A stretch of 64,000 bases of DNA from Acidimicrobiia bacterium (GTDB lineage Bacteria; Actinomycetota; Acidimicrobiia; IMCC26256; PALSA-610): assembly GCA_026002935.1 (NCBI GenBank), contig BPGH01000001.1:297965-361964 (forward strand), written 5' to 3'. The number at the start of each line of letters is the position of its first letter. Within the stretch, counting starts at the first letter, position 1. Shown one piece after another: positions 10,187-16,911 of the stretch. The notes under the pieces were generated by a model that saw only the letters and a program-made list of their open reading frames with translations, searched no databases and had not been told where the DNA came from. The translations under genes were made by a program, and so were the position numbers.

Positions 10187-10268
10187 CCCTCGCCCCTCCC
10201 GCCGCCGGCCCGCCGCGACGCGTGCGGGCCGGGCGGGCGCGGCGCCCGGCGCGCGGCGCCCGGCGCCC

Positions 10269-10310
10269 GTGGTCACCCCGTCGCCGACATGCCGTACCCG
10301 AGGTGACCAC
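10269..10310 (+). repeat. Palindromic dispersed repeat, copy 1
   Basis: GTGGTCACC (10269-10277) and GGTGACCAC (10302-10310) form perfect 9-bp arms around a 24-nt spacer containing CGACAT and CGT. The copy at 24137 has the same arms, spacer length and core. It lies between flgE and flbD and could act as a terminator or transcript-end structure. Confidence 0.7.
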
Positions 10311-10372
10311 GGCCGGGGCCGGTCCGGCGGGGCCGGCCCGTCCGGCGGGGCCGGCTTGCCCGGCGGTCGCCG

Positions 10373-10403
10373 GCCTTCACCGGGCCGCGCGACGTGCCGA
10401 TAG
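10373..10403 (+). promoter_or_regulatory. Weak flagellar-type promoter before flbD
   Basis: GCCTTCA (10373-10379), 16 nt, GCCGATAG (10396-10403). This is the weakest of the five sites by -35 match, but its -10 box is closest to the FliA/WhiG consensus GCCGATAA. It is about 50 nt upstream of the flbD start. Confidence 0.4.
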
Positions 10404-10455
10404 TCACAGCGACGGGACCCGGGACGGGCCCGCAGCGGCGTCCAAGGACGGATGG

Positions 10456-10713
10456 ATGATCACGGTGACCCGGCTCAACGGGCCGGCGTTCGCACTCAAC
10501 CCGGACCTCATCGAGCGGGTGGAGGCGACGCCCGACTCGGTGATCACGCTGGTCGACGGCACGAAGTACGTCGTCGCCGAGAGCGTGGACGAGATCATCG
10601 CGCGCGTGCGCGAGTCGAAGGCCGCGGTCATCGCGCTGTCGCACCTCCTCGAGCACCGCATGACGGGCGCGCCGACGCTGCGGGTCGTCCCCGGCGGGGA
10701 CCCCGACGACTAG
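10456..10713 (+). CDS. flbD: Flagellar protein FlbD
   Basis: The 85-aa protein has the FlbD hallmark N-terminus 'MITVTRLNGPAFALNPDLIERVEATPDS' described as I.(v/l)TRLNG..f.lN.dlIe.ie..PDt, followed by 'VITLVDGTKYVV' and a helical tail. The ATG at 10456 is preceded by AAGGA. FlbD is a small conserved gene of Gram-positive and actinobacterial flagellar loci whose molecular role is poorly known. In related operons motA and motB usually follow; here fliL follows directly. Confidence 0.9.
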   Translation: MITVTRLNGPAFALNPDLIERVEATPDSVITLVDGTKYVVAESVDEIIARVRESKAAVIALSHLLEHRMTGAPTLRVVPGGDPDD

Positions 10714-10743
10714 CGAGACCCCGAACGAGGCTGGGAGCACACG

Positions 10744-11472
10744 GTGGCGAAGAAGAAGGACGGAGACGACGCGGCGGAAGGAGGTGGCGGCAAGAAGAAG
10801 ATCATCATGGCCGTCGTCGGCCTCCTGGTCGGCGCGTTCGTGGCGAAGACCTTCTTCCTGAAGCCACCGCCCCCCACCCCCGAGGAGGAGAAGCTCGCCG
10901 CGAAGACCGAGACGCTCGAGAAGTGGCGGCACTGCGCGCAGGTCAACCACGTGACCTTCGACGTCGCGGCGGCCGAGGCCGAGTTCGAGAAGCACTGGGC
11001 CGAGGAACACGGCGCGCAGACCGCGCCCGCACCCGCGGCCGAGGGCGCCGAGCCGGCCCCGGCGCCGGCCGAGGGTGAGGGCCACTCGGCGCCGGCCGGG
11101 CGGGCCGGCGGGCTGCGCGTGATGAGCGCCGCGGCCCGGCCCGCGGCCGGGGGCGGGGGCGGCGGCGCGATGCACGGACCGCCGGTGCTCGAGGTCGAGT
11201 CGATCACGGTGAACCTCGCGGGCGACCACTACCTGAAGGTGGGGCTCGGGCTCGAGCTCGTCGAGGGGGTCGACGCCGAGGTGGCCAAGACGCACGGCCT
11301 CGGCCTGCCGGCGCGCGACCTGCTCATCCAGGAGCTGAGCAACCGCACGATGGAGGAGCTCCGCCCGTCGGAGGTGCGGCTCGAGATCCAGCGTGAGATC
11401 GGCTACGAGCTGTGCAAGGACCGGCCGGACGAGATCCGCCGCGCCTACTTCACCGACTTCGTGATGCAGTGA
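10744..11472 (+). CDS. fliL: Flagellar basal-body protein FliL, enlarged
   Basis: The 242-aa protein has a basic N-terminus, one membrane helix ('IIMAVVGLLVGAFVAKTFFL') and a C-terminal FliL domain ('ESITVNLAGDHYLKVGLGLE ... EVRLEIQREIGYELCK ... IRRAYFTDFVMQ'). Ordinary FliL is about 140-180 aa. Here roughly 110 extra residues separate the membrane helix from the domain: a segment with 'WRHCAQVNHVTFDVAAAEAE' and then an Ala/Pro/Glu- and Gly-rich linker. FliL encircles the stator. The start is GTG 10744. A separate promoter follows for fliM. Confidence 0.9.
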   Translation: MAKKKDGDDAAEGGGGKKKIIMAVVGLLVGAFVAKTFFLKPPPPTPEEEKLAAKTETLEKWRHCAQVNHVTFDVAAAEAEFEKHWAEEHGAQTAPAPAAEGAEPAPAPAEGEGHSAPAGRAGGLRVMSAAARPAAGGGGGGAMHGPPVLEVESITVNLAGDHYLKVGLGLELVEGVDAEVAKTHGLGLPARDLLIQELSNRTMEELRPSEVRLEIQREIGYELCKDRPDEIRRAYFTDFVMQ

Positions 11473-11536
11473 GGCCGGCCGGCGCGCGTGCCGGCACCGG
11501 GCCGGGCCCGGGCCGGCGGACGCGGGCCGGCCGATC

Positions 11537-11566
11537 GGCTCAACCGGCGGCCGGGACCGCCGATCA
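11537..11566 (+). promoter_or_regulatory. Sigma-28/WhiG-like promoter of fliM
   Basis: GGCTCAA (11537-11543), 15 nt, GCCGATCA (11559-11566). The fliM GTG at 11573 lies only 7 nt beyond the -10 box, so transcription would begin at or next to the start codon, predicting a leaderless fliM mRNA. Confidence 0.6.
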
Positions 11567-11572
11567 GGGGCG

Positions 11573-12484
11573 GTGACCGTCGTCGCGCACAAGCGGCACA
11601 ACGTCGTCCCCTTCGACTTCCGCCGCCAGAGCAAGTTCACGCGCGACCACGTCCGCGCGCTGCAGATCGTCCACGAGACGTTCGCGCGCCAGCTCTCGAC
11701 GGTGCTCGCGACGACGCTGCGGTCGGCGGCGAGCTGCACGTTCTCCAGGATCGAGCAGTACTCCTACGACGAGTACGTGCGGTCGCTCCCGAACCCGTCG
11801 TACATCGTCATCCTGTCGCTCAACCCGCTGCCCGGCGCGGCGATCCTCCAGTTCCCGCTGCCGATCACCTTCGCCGCGATCGACCGGCTGCTCGGCGGGA
11901 CCGGCGAGGCCGCGAGCCCGAAGCGCCCCCTCACCGAGATCGAGTCGAACCTGATGCGGTCGGTCGTCGACCGGGCGTTGCGCGAGCTCGAGTACGCGTA
12001 CGAGACACTCGTGCGCGTCGAGACCGAAGTGGTCGCGCAGGAGTTCAACCCGCAGTTCGCACAGATCACCTCGCCGTCCGACATGGTGCTGGTGGTCAGC
12101 ATCGACACCCGCATCGGCGACAAGCAGGGCCCGGCGACGATCTGCATCCCGTTCACGACGATGCAGCCGGTGCTCGAGGCCCTCGCCAGCCAGTCGCTGT
12201 TCCAGGACCACCGCGCCGCGGACCCCGAGCAGTGGCAACGGCAGCTCGAGCGTGCGCTGGCGGGCGTCCCGGTCGAGCTGCACGTCCGCTTCGACAGCGT
12301 GGCCCTCACCTCCCAGGAGATCATCGACCTGCAGGTGGGCGACGTCGTTCCCCTCAACCATCCCGTCGACAAGCCGTTGACGGTGAGCGTGGACGGCGTG
12401 CCGTGCTACCGGGCGGTGAGCGGCCGGCGCGGCAAGCGGCTCGCCTGCCTGATCGTCGCTACCGAGCAGGAGTCGGGGGAATGA
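11573..12484 (+). CDS. fliM: Flagellar motor switch protein FliM, short N-terminus
   Basis: The 303-aa protein starts almost directly with the FliM core ('NVVPFDFRRQSKFTRDHVRA', then 'LQIVHETFARQLSTVL'), followed by the CheC-like middle domain and a C-terminal SpoA domain ('VALTSQEIIDLQVGDVVPLN'). The usual N-terminal LSQ-EIDALL-type peptide that binds CheY-P is missing; reading upstream in frame shows no such motif, and the promoter occupies that DNA. FliM joins FliG and FliN in the C-ring. It overlaps fliN by ATGA. Confidence 0.94.
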   Translation: MTVVAHKRHNVVPFDFRRQSKFTRDHVRALQIVHETFARQLSTVLATTLRSAASCTFSRIEQYSYDEYVRSLPNPSYIVILSLNPLPGAAILQFPLPITFAAIDRLLGGTGEAASPKRPLTEIESNLMRSVVDRALRELEYAYETLVRVETEVVAQEFNPQFAQITSPSDMVLVVSIDTRIGDKQGPATICIPFTTMQPVLEALASQSLFQDHRAADPEQWQRQLERALAGVPVELHVRFDSVALTSQEIIDLQVGDVVPLNHPVDKPLTVSVDGVPCYRAVSGRRGKRLACLIVATEQESGE

Positions 12485-13290
12485 CGCTGATCGAGGAGCT
12501 GGCCGCGACGAACGACGTCGCGATGCAGGTCACCGCCGCGCTCGAGCAGGTGCTGGGCGAGGACGTGATCCTGTCGGTCGGGCTCCCGCGCCAGGAGCCG
12601 CCCGGCCCCGAGGTGCTGCCCGACGGCGACCTGCGCAGCGCGCTGGTGACCCTGTCGGGGCCGCTGCACGCGCAGGTGACCTTCCTCGCGGGCGCGGAGC
12701 TGGCGGCGACACTGGAGCAGCGATCGCCCGACGGTTCGCTGCTCGGCGCCCTCGGGCCGGCGCTCACCGCGGGCGCGCAGGAGATCGTGCGCGTCGCACG
12801 GGCCGAGGGTGTCACGGTCTCGGCACCCGCCGAGGCGGACCCCGCGGGGCTGCTCGCGTCGGCGGCGGGCGGCGAGCTGCTCGTCTACCCGCTGCTCGTC
12901 GGATCCGACCGCGTCGCGTGCCTCGTCGTGGACGTCGCGCCCGCGTCGGCCGCCGGGGAGGCCGCCGGCGCGCCCGCGGGGGCGTCGGTCGCGCGGCACG
13001 AGTTCCCCACGCTCGACGGCGGTCCCCTGCACGCCGAGGTGCGGCCGCTGATGCTCCTCGCCGACGTCGAGATGGGCGTCACCGCCGAGCTGGGCCGGCG
13101 CCGGATGAGCGTCCGCGAGCTGTTGTCGCTCACGCCCGGTTCCGTCATCGAGCTCGACCGCGCCGCGGGCAGCCCGGTCGACGTGCTCGTGAACGGCACC
13201 CTGATCGCCCGGGGCGAGGTCGTCGTGATCGACGAGGAGTTCGGGATCCGCATCTCCGAGATCGTCGCCGCCGACGCCGGCGCCCACTGA
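12481..13290 (+). CDS. fliN: Flagellar switch protein FliN/FliY
   Basis: The 269-aa protein is longer than enterobacterial FliN. The C-terminal SpoA domain (about residues 190-265) contains 'RMSVRELLSLTPGSVIELDR' and 'VDVLVNGTLIARGEVVVIDE', the core of FliN. The first 170 residues resemble a degenerate CheC/FliY-like domain, without a clear CheC phosphatase motif by eye. It forms the lower C-ring and docks FliH. It starts at an ATGA overlap with fliM and ends in TGATG with fliO. Confidence 0.93.
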   Translation: MTLIEELAATNDVAMQVTAALEQVLGEDVILSVGLPRQEPPGPEVLPDGDLRSALVTLSGPLHAQVTFLAGAELAATLEQRSPDGSLLGALGPALTAGAQEIVRVARAEGVTVSAPAEADPAGLLASAAGGELLVYPLLVGSDRVACLVVDVAPASAAGEAAGAPAGASVARHEFPTLDGGPLHAEVRPLMLLADVEMGVTAELGRRRMSVRELLSLTPGSVIELDRAAGSPVDVLVNGTLIARGEVVVIDEEFGIRISEIVAADAGAH

Positions 13291-13685
13291 TGTCGCAGGC
13301 CTCCACGTTCGAGCTCCTGCTCCGGCTCACCCTGTCGCTCGGGGTGGTGATCGGGCTGATGTGGGCCGTGTCGGCGGTCCTCAAGAAGCGCGGCCTGCTC
13401 GGATCGGCGCCGCGGCGCGCCCGGCCCGGACTCGACGTCGAGGTGCTCGCGCGCCGCCCGGTCGGCAAGGGTTCGTCGGTCGCGGTGGTGCGGGCGGCGG
13501 GGCACGCGTTCGTCATCGGGATCACCGACCACACGATCACGAAGCTCGCCGACGCCGACATCGACGACATCGAGATCGAAAGCGCGGATGCCCATTGGAC
13601 GGCGCAGCCGCAGGGGATCACGAACCCCACCTCGGCATGGAAGACGATGCTCGAGCAGCTGCGCGAACGCACCGTTCGCCGCTGA
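13290..13685 (+). CDS. fliO: Flagellar export assembly protein FliO
   Basis: The 131-aa protein has an N-terminal membrane helix ('LLLRLTLSLGVVIGLMWAVS') and a cytoplasmic domain with the FliO pattern ('LDVEVLARRPVGKGSSVAVV', then 'FVIGITDHTITKLAD'). FliO assists assembly of the FliP/FliQ/FliR export gate. Size and position between fliN and fliP support the call. The ATG overlaps the fliN stop by one base. Confidence 0.88.
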   Translation: MSQASTFELLLRLTLSLGVVIGLMWAVSAVLKKRGLLGSAPRRARPGLDVEVLARRPVGKGSSVAVVRAAGHAFVIGITDHTITKLADADIDDIEIESADAHWTAQPQGITNPTSAWKTMLEQLRERTVRR

Positions 13686-13713
13686 GCGTCGCCCGCCCGC
13701 CCCCTCGCGACCG

Positions 13714-14577
13714 ATGCGCACCCCGCGCCACTGGCTCGCCGCCGGTGCGCTCGCCGTCGCCGCGCTCGGCGTCGTCGCGCACGCGGCGCCCGCGGGGGCG
13801 CAGGTCGTCCCGGCGCCCGACACTCCGGGCACGCCCGTACCCGGCGTCGACGCGACCGCCGACGACGCGGACACCGGCGCCGCGCCCGACGCCTCGATCA
13901 CCGTCGACCTCCCCGAGGTGGACGTCGACGGCGACGGCGTACCCGAGAAGCAGCCGGGCCAGAGCGTCCTCATCATCCTGCTGCTGACGCTGCTGGCGAT
14001 CGCGCCCGCACTGCTCGTCATGCTGACGAGCTTCACGCGCATCGTCATCGTCCTGTCGCTGACCCGCAACGCGCTCGGCCTCACGGCGATCCCGCCGAAC
14101 CAGGTCGTGATCGGCCTGTCGTTGTTCCTCAGCTTCTTCGTGATGGCCCCGGTGTTCTCCGAGATCAACGAGAAGGCGTTGCAGCCCCTGCTCGACGGGG
14201 AGATGTCGTACGAGGAGGCCTACGACCAGGCGAGCGCGCCGCTGCGGACCTTCATGCTCGACCAGACGCGCCGCGGCGAGCTCGACCTGTTCGTGAAGGC
14301 GAGCGGTGAGGACGCACCCGAGGACCGCGACGACATCAGCATGACCGTGCTCGTGCCGGCGTTCGTGCTCTCCGAGCTCAAGACGGCGTTCATCATCGGG
14401 TTCGTGGTGTTCGTGCCGTTCCTGATCATCGACCTCGTCGTGAGCTCCGCGCTGATGTCGATGGGCATGTTCATGCTGCCCCCGGTGCTCGTGTCGCTGC
14501 CGTTCAAGCTGTTGCTGTTCGTGCTGGTCGACGGCTGGGGACTCGTCGTCGAGTCGCTGATCACGAGCTTCAACTGA
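13714..14577 (+). CDS. fliP: Flagellar export gate protein FliP
   Basis: The 287-aa protein has a cleavable-type signal sequence (residues 1-29) and an acidic spacer. The FliP core follows: 'LLVMLTSFTRIVIVLSLTRN', 'LGLTAIPPNQVVIGLSLFLS' and 'LVPAFVLSELKTAFIIGFVV'. The final helices are 'MGMFMLPPVLVSLPFKLLLF' and 'VDGWGLVVESL'. FliP forms the core of the export gate with FliQ and FliR. The ATG at 13714 is chosen because it opens on the signal peptide. Confidence 0.96.
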   Translation: MRTPRHWLAAGALAVAALGVVAHAAPAGAQVVPAPDTPGTPVPGVDATADDADTGAAPDASITVDLPEVDVDGDGVPEKQPGQSVLIILLLTLLAIAPALLVMLTSFTRIVIVLSLTRNALGLTAIPPNQVVIGLSLFLSFFVMAPVFSEINEKALQPLLDGEMSYEEAYDQASAPLRTFMLDQTRRGELDLFVKASGEDAPEDRDDISMTVLVPAFVLSELKTAFIIGFVVFVPFLIIDLVVSSALMSMGMFMLPPVLVSLPFKLLLFVLVDGWGLVVESLITSFN

Positions 14578-14651
14578 CCGTGGCGGCCGCGGCCGCCGCA
14601 CCGACCCGCCCGCGGGACCGCGGGCCACGAGGAGAGAGGAAAGAGCCGAGG

Positions 14652-14924
14652 ATGACCGACGGTACGGTCGTCGAGATCGCGGTGCAGGCGATCCTGCTGA
14701 CGACGAAGCTCGCCGCGCCGATCCTGCTCGTCACGCTCGGGATCGGCGTCGGGATCGGGCTGATCCAGTCCGCGACGCAGGTGCAGGAGCAGACGCTCAC
14801 CTTCGTACCGAAGCTGGCCGGGGTCGCCCTGGTGATCCTGCTCGGCGGCCACTGGATGATCGCCGAGTTCACGGGCTTCACCAACAACCTGTTCGACCAG
14901 ATCCCGTCGCTGATCCGGACCTGA
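14652..14924 (+). CDS. fliQ: Flagellar export gate protein FliQ
   Basis: The 90-aa protein has two membrane helices and the family pattern 'LILVTLGIGVGIGLIQSATQ' (here starting PILLV) followed by 'VQEQTLTFVPKLAGVALVIL'. The ATG at 14652 follows the purine-rich tract GAGGAGAGAGGAAAGAG. FliQ packs around FliP/FliR in the export gate. The 75 bp upstream hold only the ribosome site. Confidence 0.95.
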   Translation: MTDGTVVEIAVQAILLTTKLAAPILLVTLGIGVGIGLIQSATQVQEQTLTFVPKLAGVALVILLGGHWMIAEFTGFTNNLFDQIPSLIRT

Positions 14925-14943
14925 TCACGCAGGGGCCGGCGGC

Positions 14944-15693
14944 ATGACCTTCACGTGGGACCCGGCGCTCGTGAGCGCGTTCGCGCTCGCGCTCGTGCGC
15001 GCCAGCGCGTGGCTCTTCGTCTCGCCGCCCTTCAACACCCGGATCGTGCCCATCCCGGTGAAGGCCGGGATCGCGGCGGCGCTGGCGCTCGCCGCGGCGC
15101 CGCACGTCGCGGACGCCGAGCTGAGCCTCGAGACCGGCCCGTTCGTCGCCGCGCTCGTGACCCAGGCGCTCGTCGGCGTCACGCTCGGCATGGTGACACT
15201 GCTGCTGTTCAGCGTGCTGACGGCCGCCGGGTCGCTGATCGACCTGTTCGCCGGGTACTCGATCGCCGCGATCTACGACCCGTCGACCGAGAACCAGACG
15301 CCCGTCTTCGGGCGCTTCTACCAGCTCCTCGCCGTGACGTTGCTGTTCACGACGAACGCGCACCTCGTGCTCGTCGGCGGGTTCCTGAGGTCGTTCGAGG
15401 CGGTGCCGGCCGACGGCCTCGCGAGCGCGGACGTCGCGGCGCTGCTGACGGGCAGCATCGGCATGTTCTTCGTCGCCGCGCTCGAGGTGGCCGGGCCGGT
15501 CCTCGCCTGCCTGTTCCTCGCCGAGCTGACGATGGGCCTGCTCGCCCGCGCGGCACCGAACCTCAACGTGTTCGTGGTCGCCTTCCCCGTGCGGGTGGGC
15601 GTCGCGCTGGTCGTCGTCGCGATCGCGGTGCCGCTGGTGGCGCCCGCGGTCGAGAACCTGGTGCGGGCGGCGGTCGAGCCGTTCGGGGGCTGA
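14944..15693 (+). CDS. fliR: Flagellar export gate protein FliR
   Basis: The 249-aa multi-helix membrane protein has typical FliR segments: 'RASAWLFVSPPFNTRIVPIP', 'VGVTLGMVTLLLFSVLTAAG', 'LIDLFAGYSIAAIYDPSTEN' and 'LLARAAPNLNVFVVAFPVRV'. FliR completes the FliPQR gate and contacts FlhB. The ATG at 14944 is 19 bp after fliQ. The next gene begins 15 bp later. Confidence 0.95.
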   Translation: MTFTWDPALVSAFALALVRASAWLFVSPPFNTRIVPIPVKAGIAAALALAAAPHVADAELSLETGPFVAALVTQALVGVTLGMVTLLLFSVLTAAGSLIDLFAGYSIAAIYDPSTENQTPVFGRFYQLLAVTLLFTTNAHLVLVGGFLRSFEAVPADGLASADVAALLTGSIGMFFVAALEVAGPVLACLFLAELTMGLLARAAPNLNVFVVAFPVRVGVALVVVAIAVPLVAPAVENLVRAAVEPFGG

Positions 15694-15708
15694 CGCGCGG
15701 GGTCGGCG

Positions 15709-16806
15709 ATGGCGGACAACTCCCAGAAGACCGAGAAGCCGACACCGCGGCGCCTGCGCGAGGCGCGCGAGCGCGGCCAGATCGCCCGCTCGCCGGACCT
15801 GTCCGCGTGGGCGGCGATGCTGGCGGCGACGGTGCTGATCCAGTCGACCGTGACGCGCGGGTCGGCGGCGTTCACGTCGATCCTCCACGAGATGGGCGAG
15901 GCGGCGGGGGACCCCGACGAGCGGCTCGCCACGCGCTTCGCCGCCCACGCCGCCTGGGAGGCCGTGGCCGCGGTCGCGCCGCTGCTGATCGGGCTGACGG
16001 TGCTCGCGGTCGTCGTCGGCGTCGCGCAGGTCGGCGCCGCACCGAACGTGAAGCGCCTGAAGCCCGACTTCTCACGGCTCAACCTGTTCAAGGGGATGAA
16101 GCGCCTGGTGAGCGCGTCGTCGTGGTGGGAGGTCGCGAAGTCGGTCGCGAAGGTCGGTGTGCTCGTCGCGGTCGCCTGGCCGGCCGTCGCCGGCGCCGCG
16201 CACGCGTTCACGACCGAGCGCGCCGACTCCCTCGAGGAGCTGGTCGGGCTCACCGGATCCACCGCGCTGACGATCCTGCGCAACGTGTCGGTCGCGGGCC
16301 TCGTGATCGGCGTGGTCGACTACCTCTGGCAGCGGCGCCGGCTGATGAAGCAGCTGATGATGTCGCGCCAGGAGGTGCAGGAGGAGCTGAAGCAGCAGGA
16401 GGGCAACCCGGAGGTGCGGCGAGCGATCCGCTCACGCCAGGCCGCGATCAGCCGCAACCGGATGATCTCGATGGTCGGCGGCGCGGACGTCGTGGTCGTC
16501 AACCCGACGCACTACGCGGTGGCGCTCCGGTACCGGCCCGAGCGCGGCGCCCCGGAGGTGGTCGCGAAGGGGGCGGGGGCGATCGCGGCCCGGATCCGGG
16601 CCGAGGCGGCGCGCCACGACGTCCCGGTGGTGCACGAACCCGCGCTCACCCGGGCGCTGTTCCGGGCGTGCGCCGTGGGTGACGTCATCCCGGTGGCGCT
16701 GTACGAGGCGGTCGCCCACCTGCTCGCGTTCGTGTTCGGGCTGCGGGCCAAGGGCCGGGCCCACGGCTACCACGACCTCCCCCGCCCGGTCCCCGTCCCG
16801 GCCTGA
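15709..16806 (+). CDS. flhB: Flagellar export switch protein FlhB
   Basis: The 365-aa protein has the hallmark N-terminus 'KTEKPTPRRLREARERGQIA', four membrane helices and a cytoplasmic domain. The autocleavage site N-P-T-H (Asn near residue 265, 'VVNPTHYAVALRY') is intact. FlhB gates the switch from hook to filament export together with FliK. It ends shortly before a flagellar-type promoter that drives flhA. Confidence 0.97.
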   Translation: MADNSQKTEKPTPRRLREARERGQIARSPDLSAWAAMLAATVLIQSTVTRGSAAFTSILHEMGEAAGDPDERLATRFAAHAAWEAVAAVAPLLIGLTVLAVVVGVAQVGAAPNVKRLKPDFSRLNLFKGMKRLVSASSWWEVAKSVAKVGVLVAVAWPAVAGAAHAFTTERADSLEELVGLTGSTALTILRNVSVAGLVIGVVDYLWQRRRLMKQLMMSRQEVQEELKQQEGNPEVRRAIRSRQAAISRNRMISMVGGADVVVVNPTHYAVALRYRPERGAPEVVAKGAGAIAARIRAEAARHDVPVVHEPALTRALFRACAVGDVIPVALYEAVAHLLAFVFGLRAKGRAHGYHDLPRPVPVPA

Positions 16807-16818
16807 CGCCGGGGCCGC

Positions 16819-16848
16819 GGCTCAACCGGGGCCCGATCCGACCGATCA
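16819..16848 (+). promoter_or_regulatory. Sigma-28/WhiG-like promoter of flhA
   Basis: GGCTCAA (16819-16825), 15 nt, ACCGATCA (16841-16848). It shares heptamer and spacing with the fliM site; the first base of the -10 box is A instead of G. The leader to the flhA GTG at 16912 is about 55-60 nt. Confidence 0.55.
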
Positions 16849-16911
16849 GACCCCGGACGACCAGGACGTCTTCCACCGCGCGCCACGGAGGGCCCGGACC
16901 GGGACCACCGC

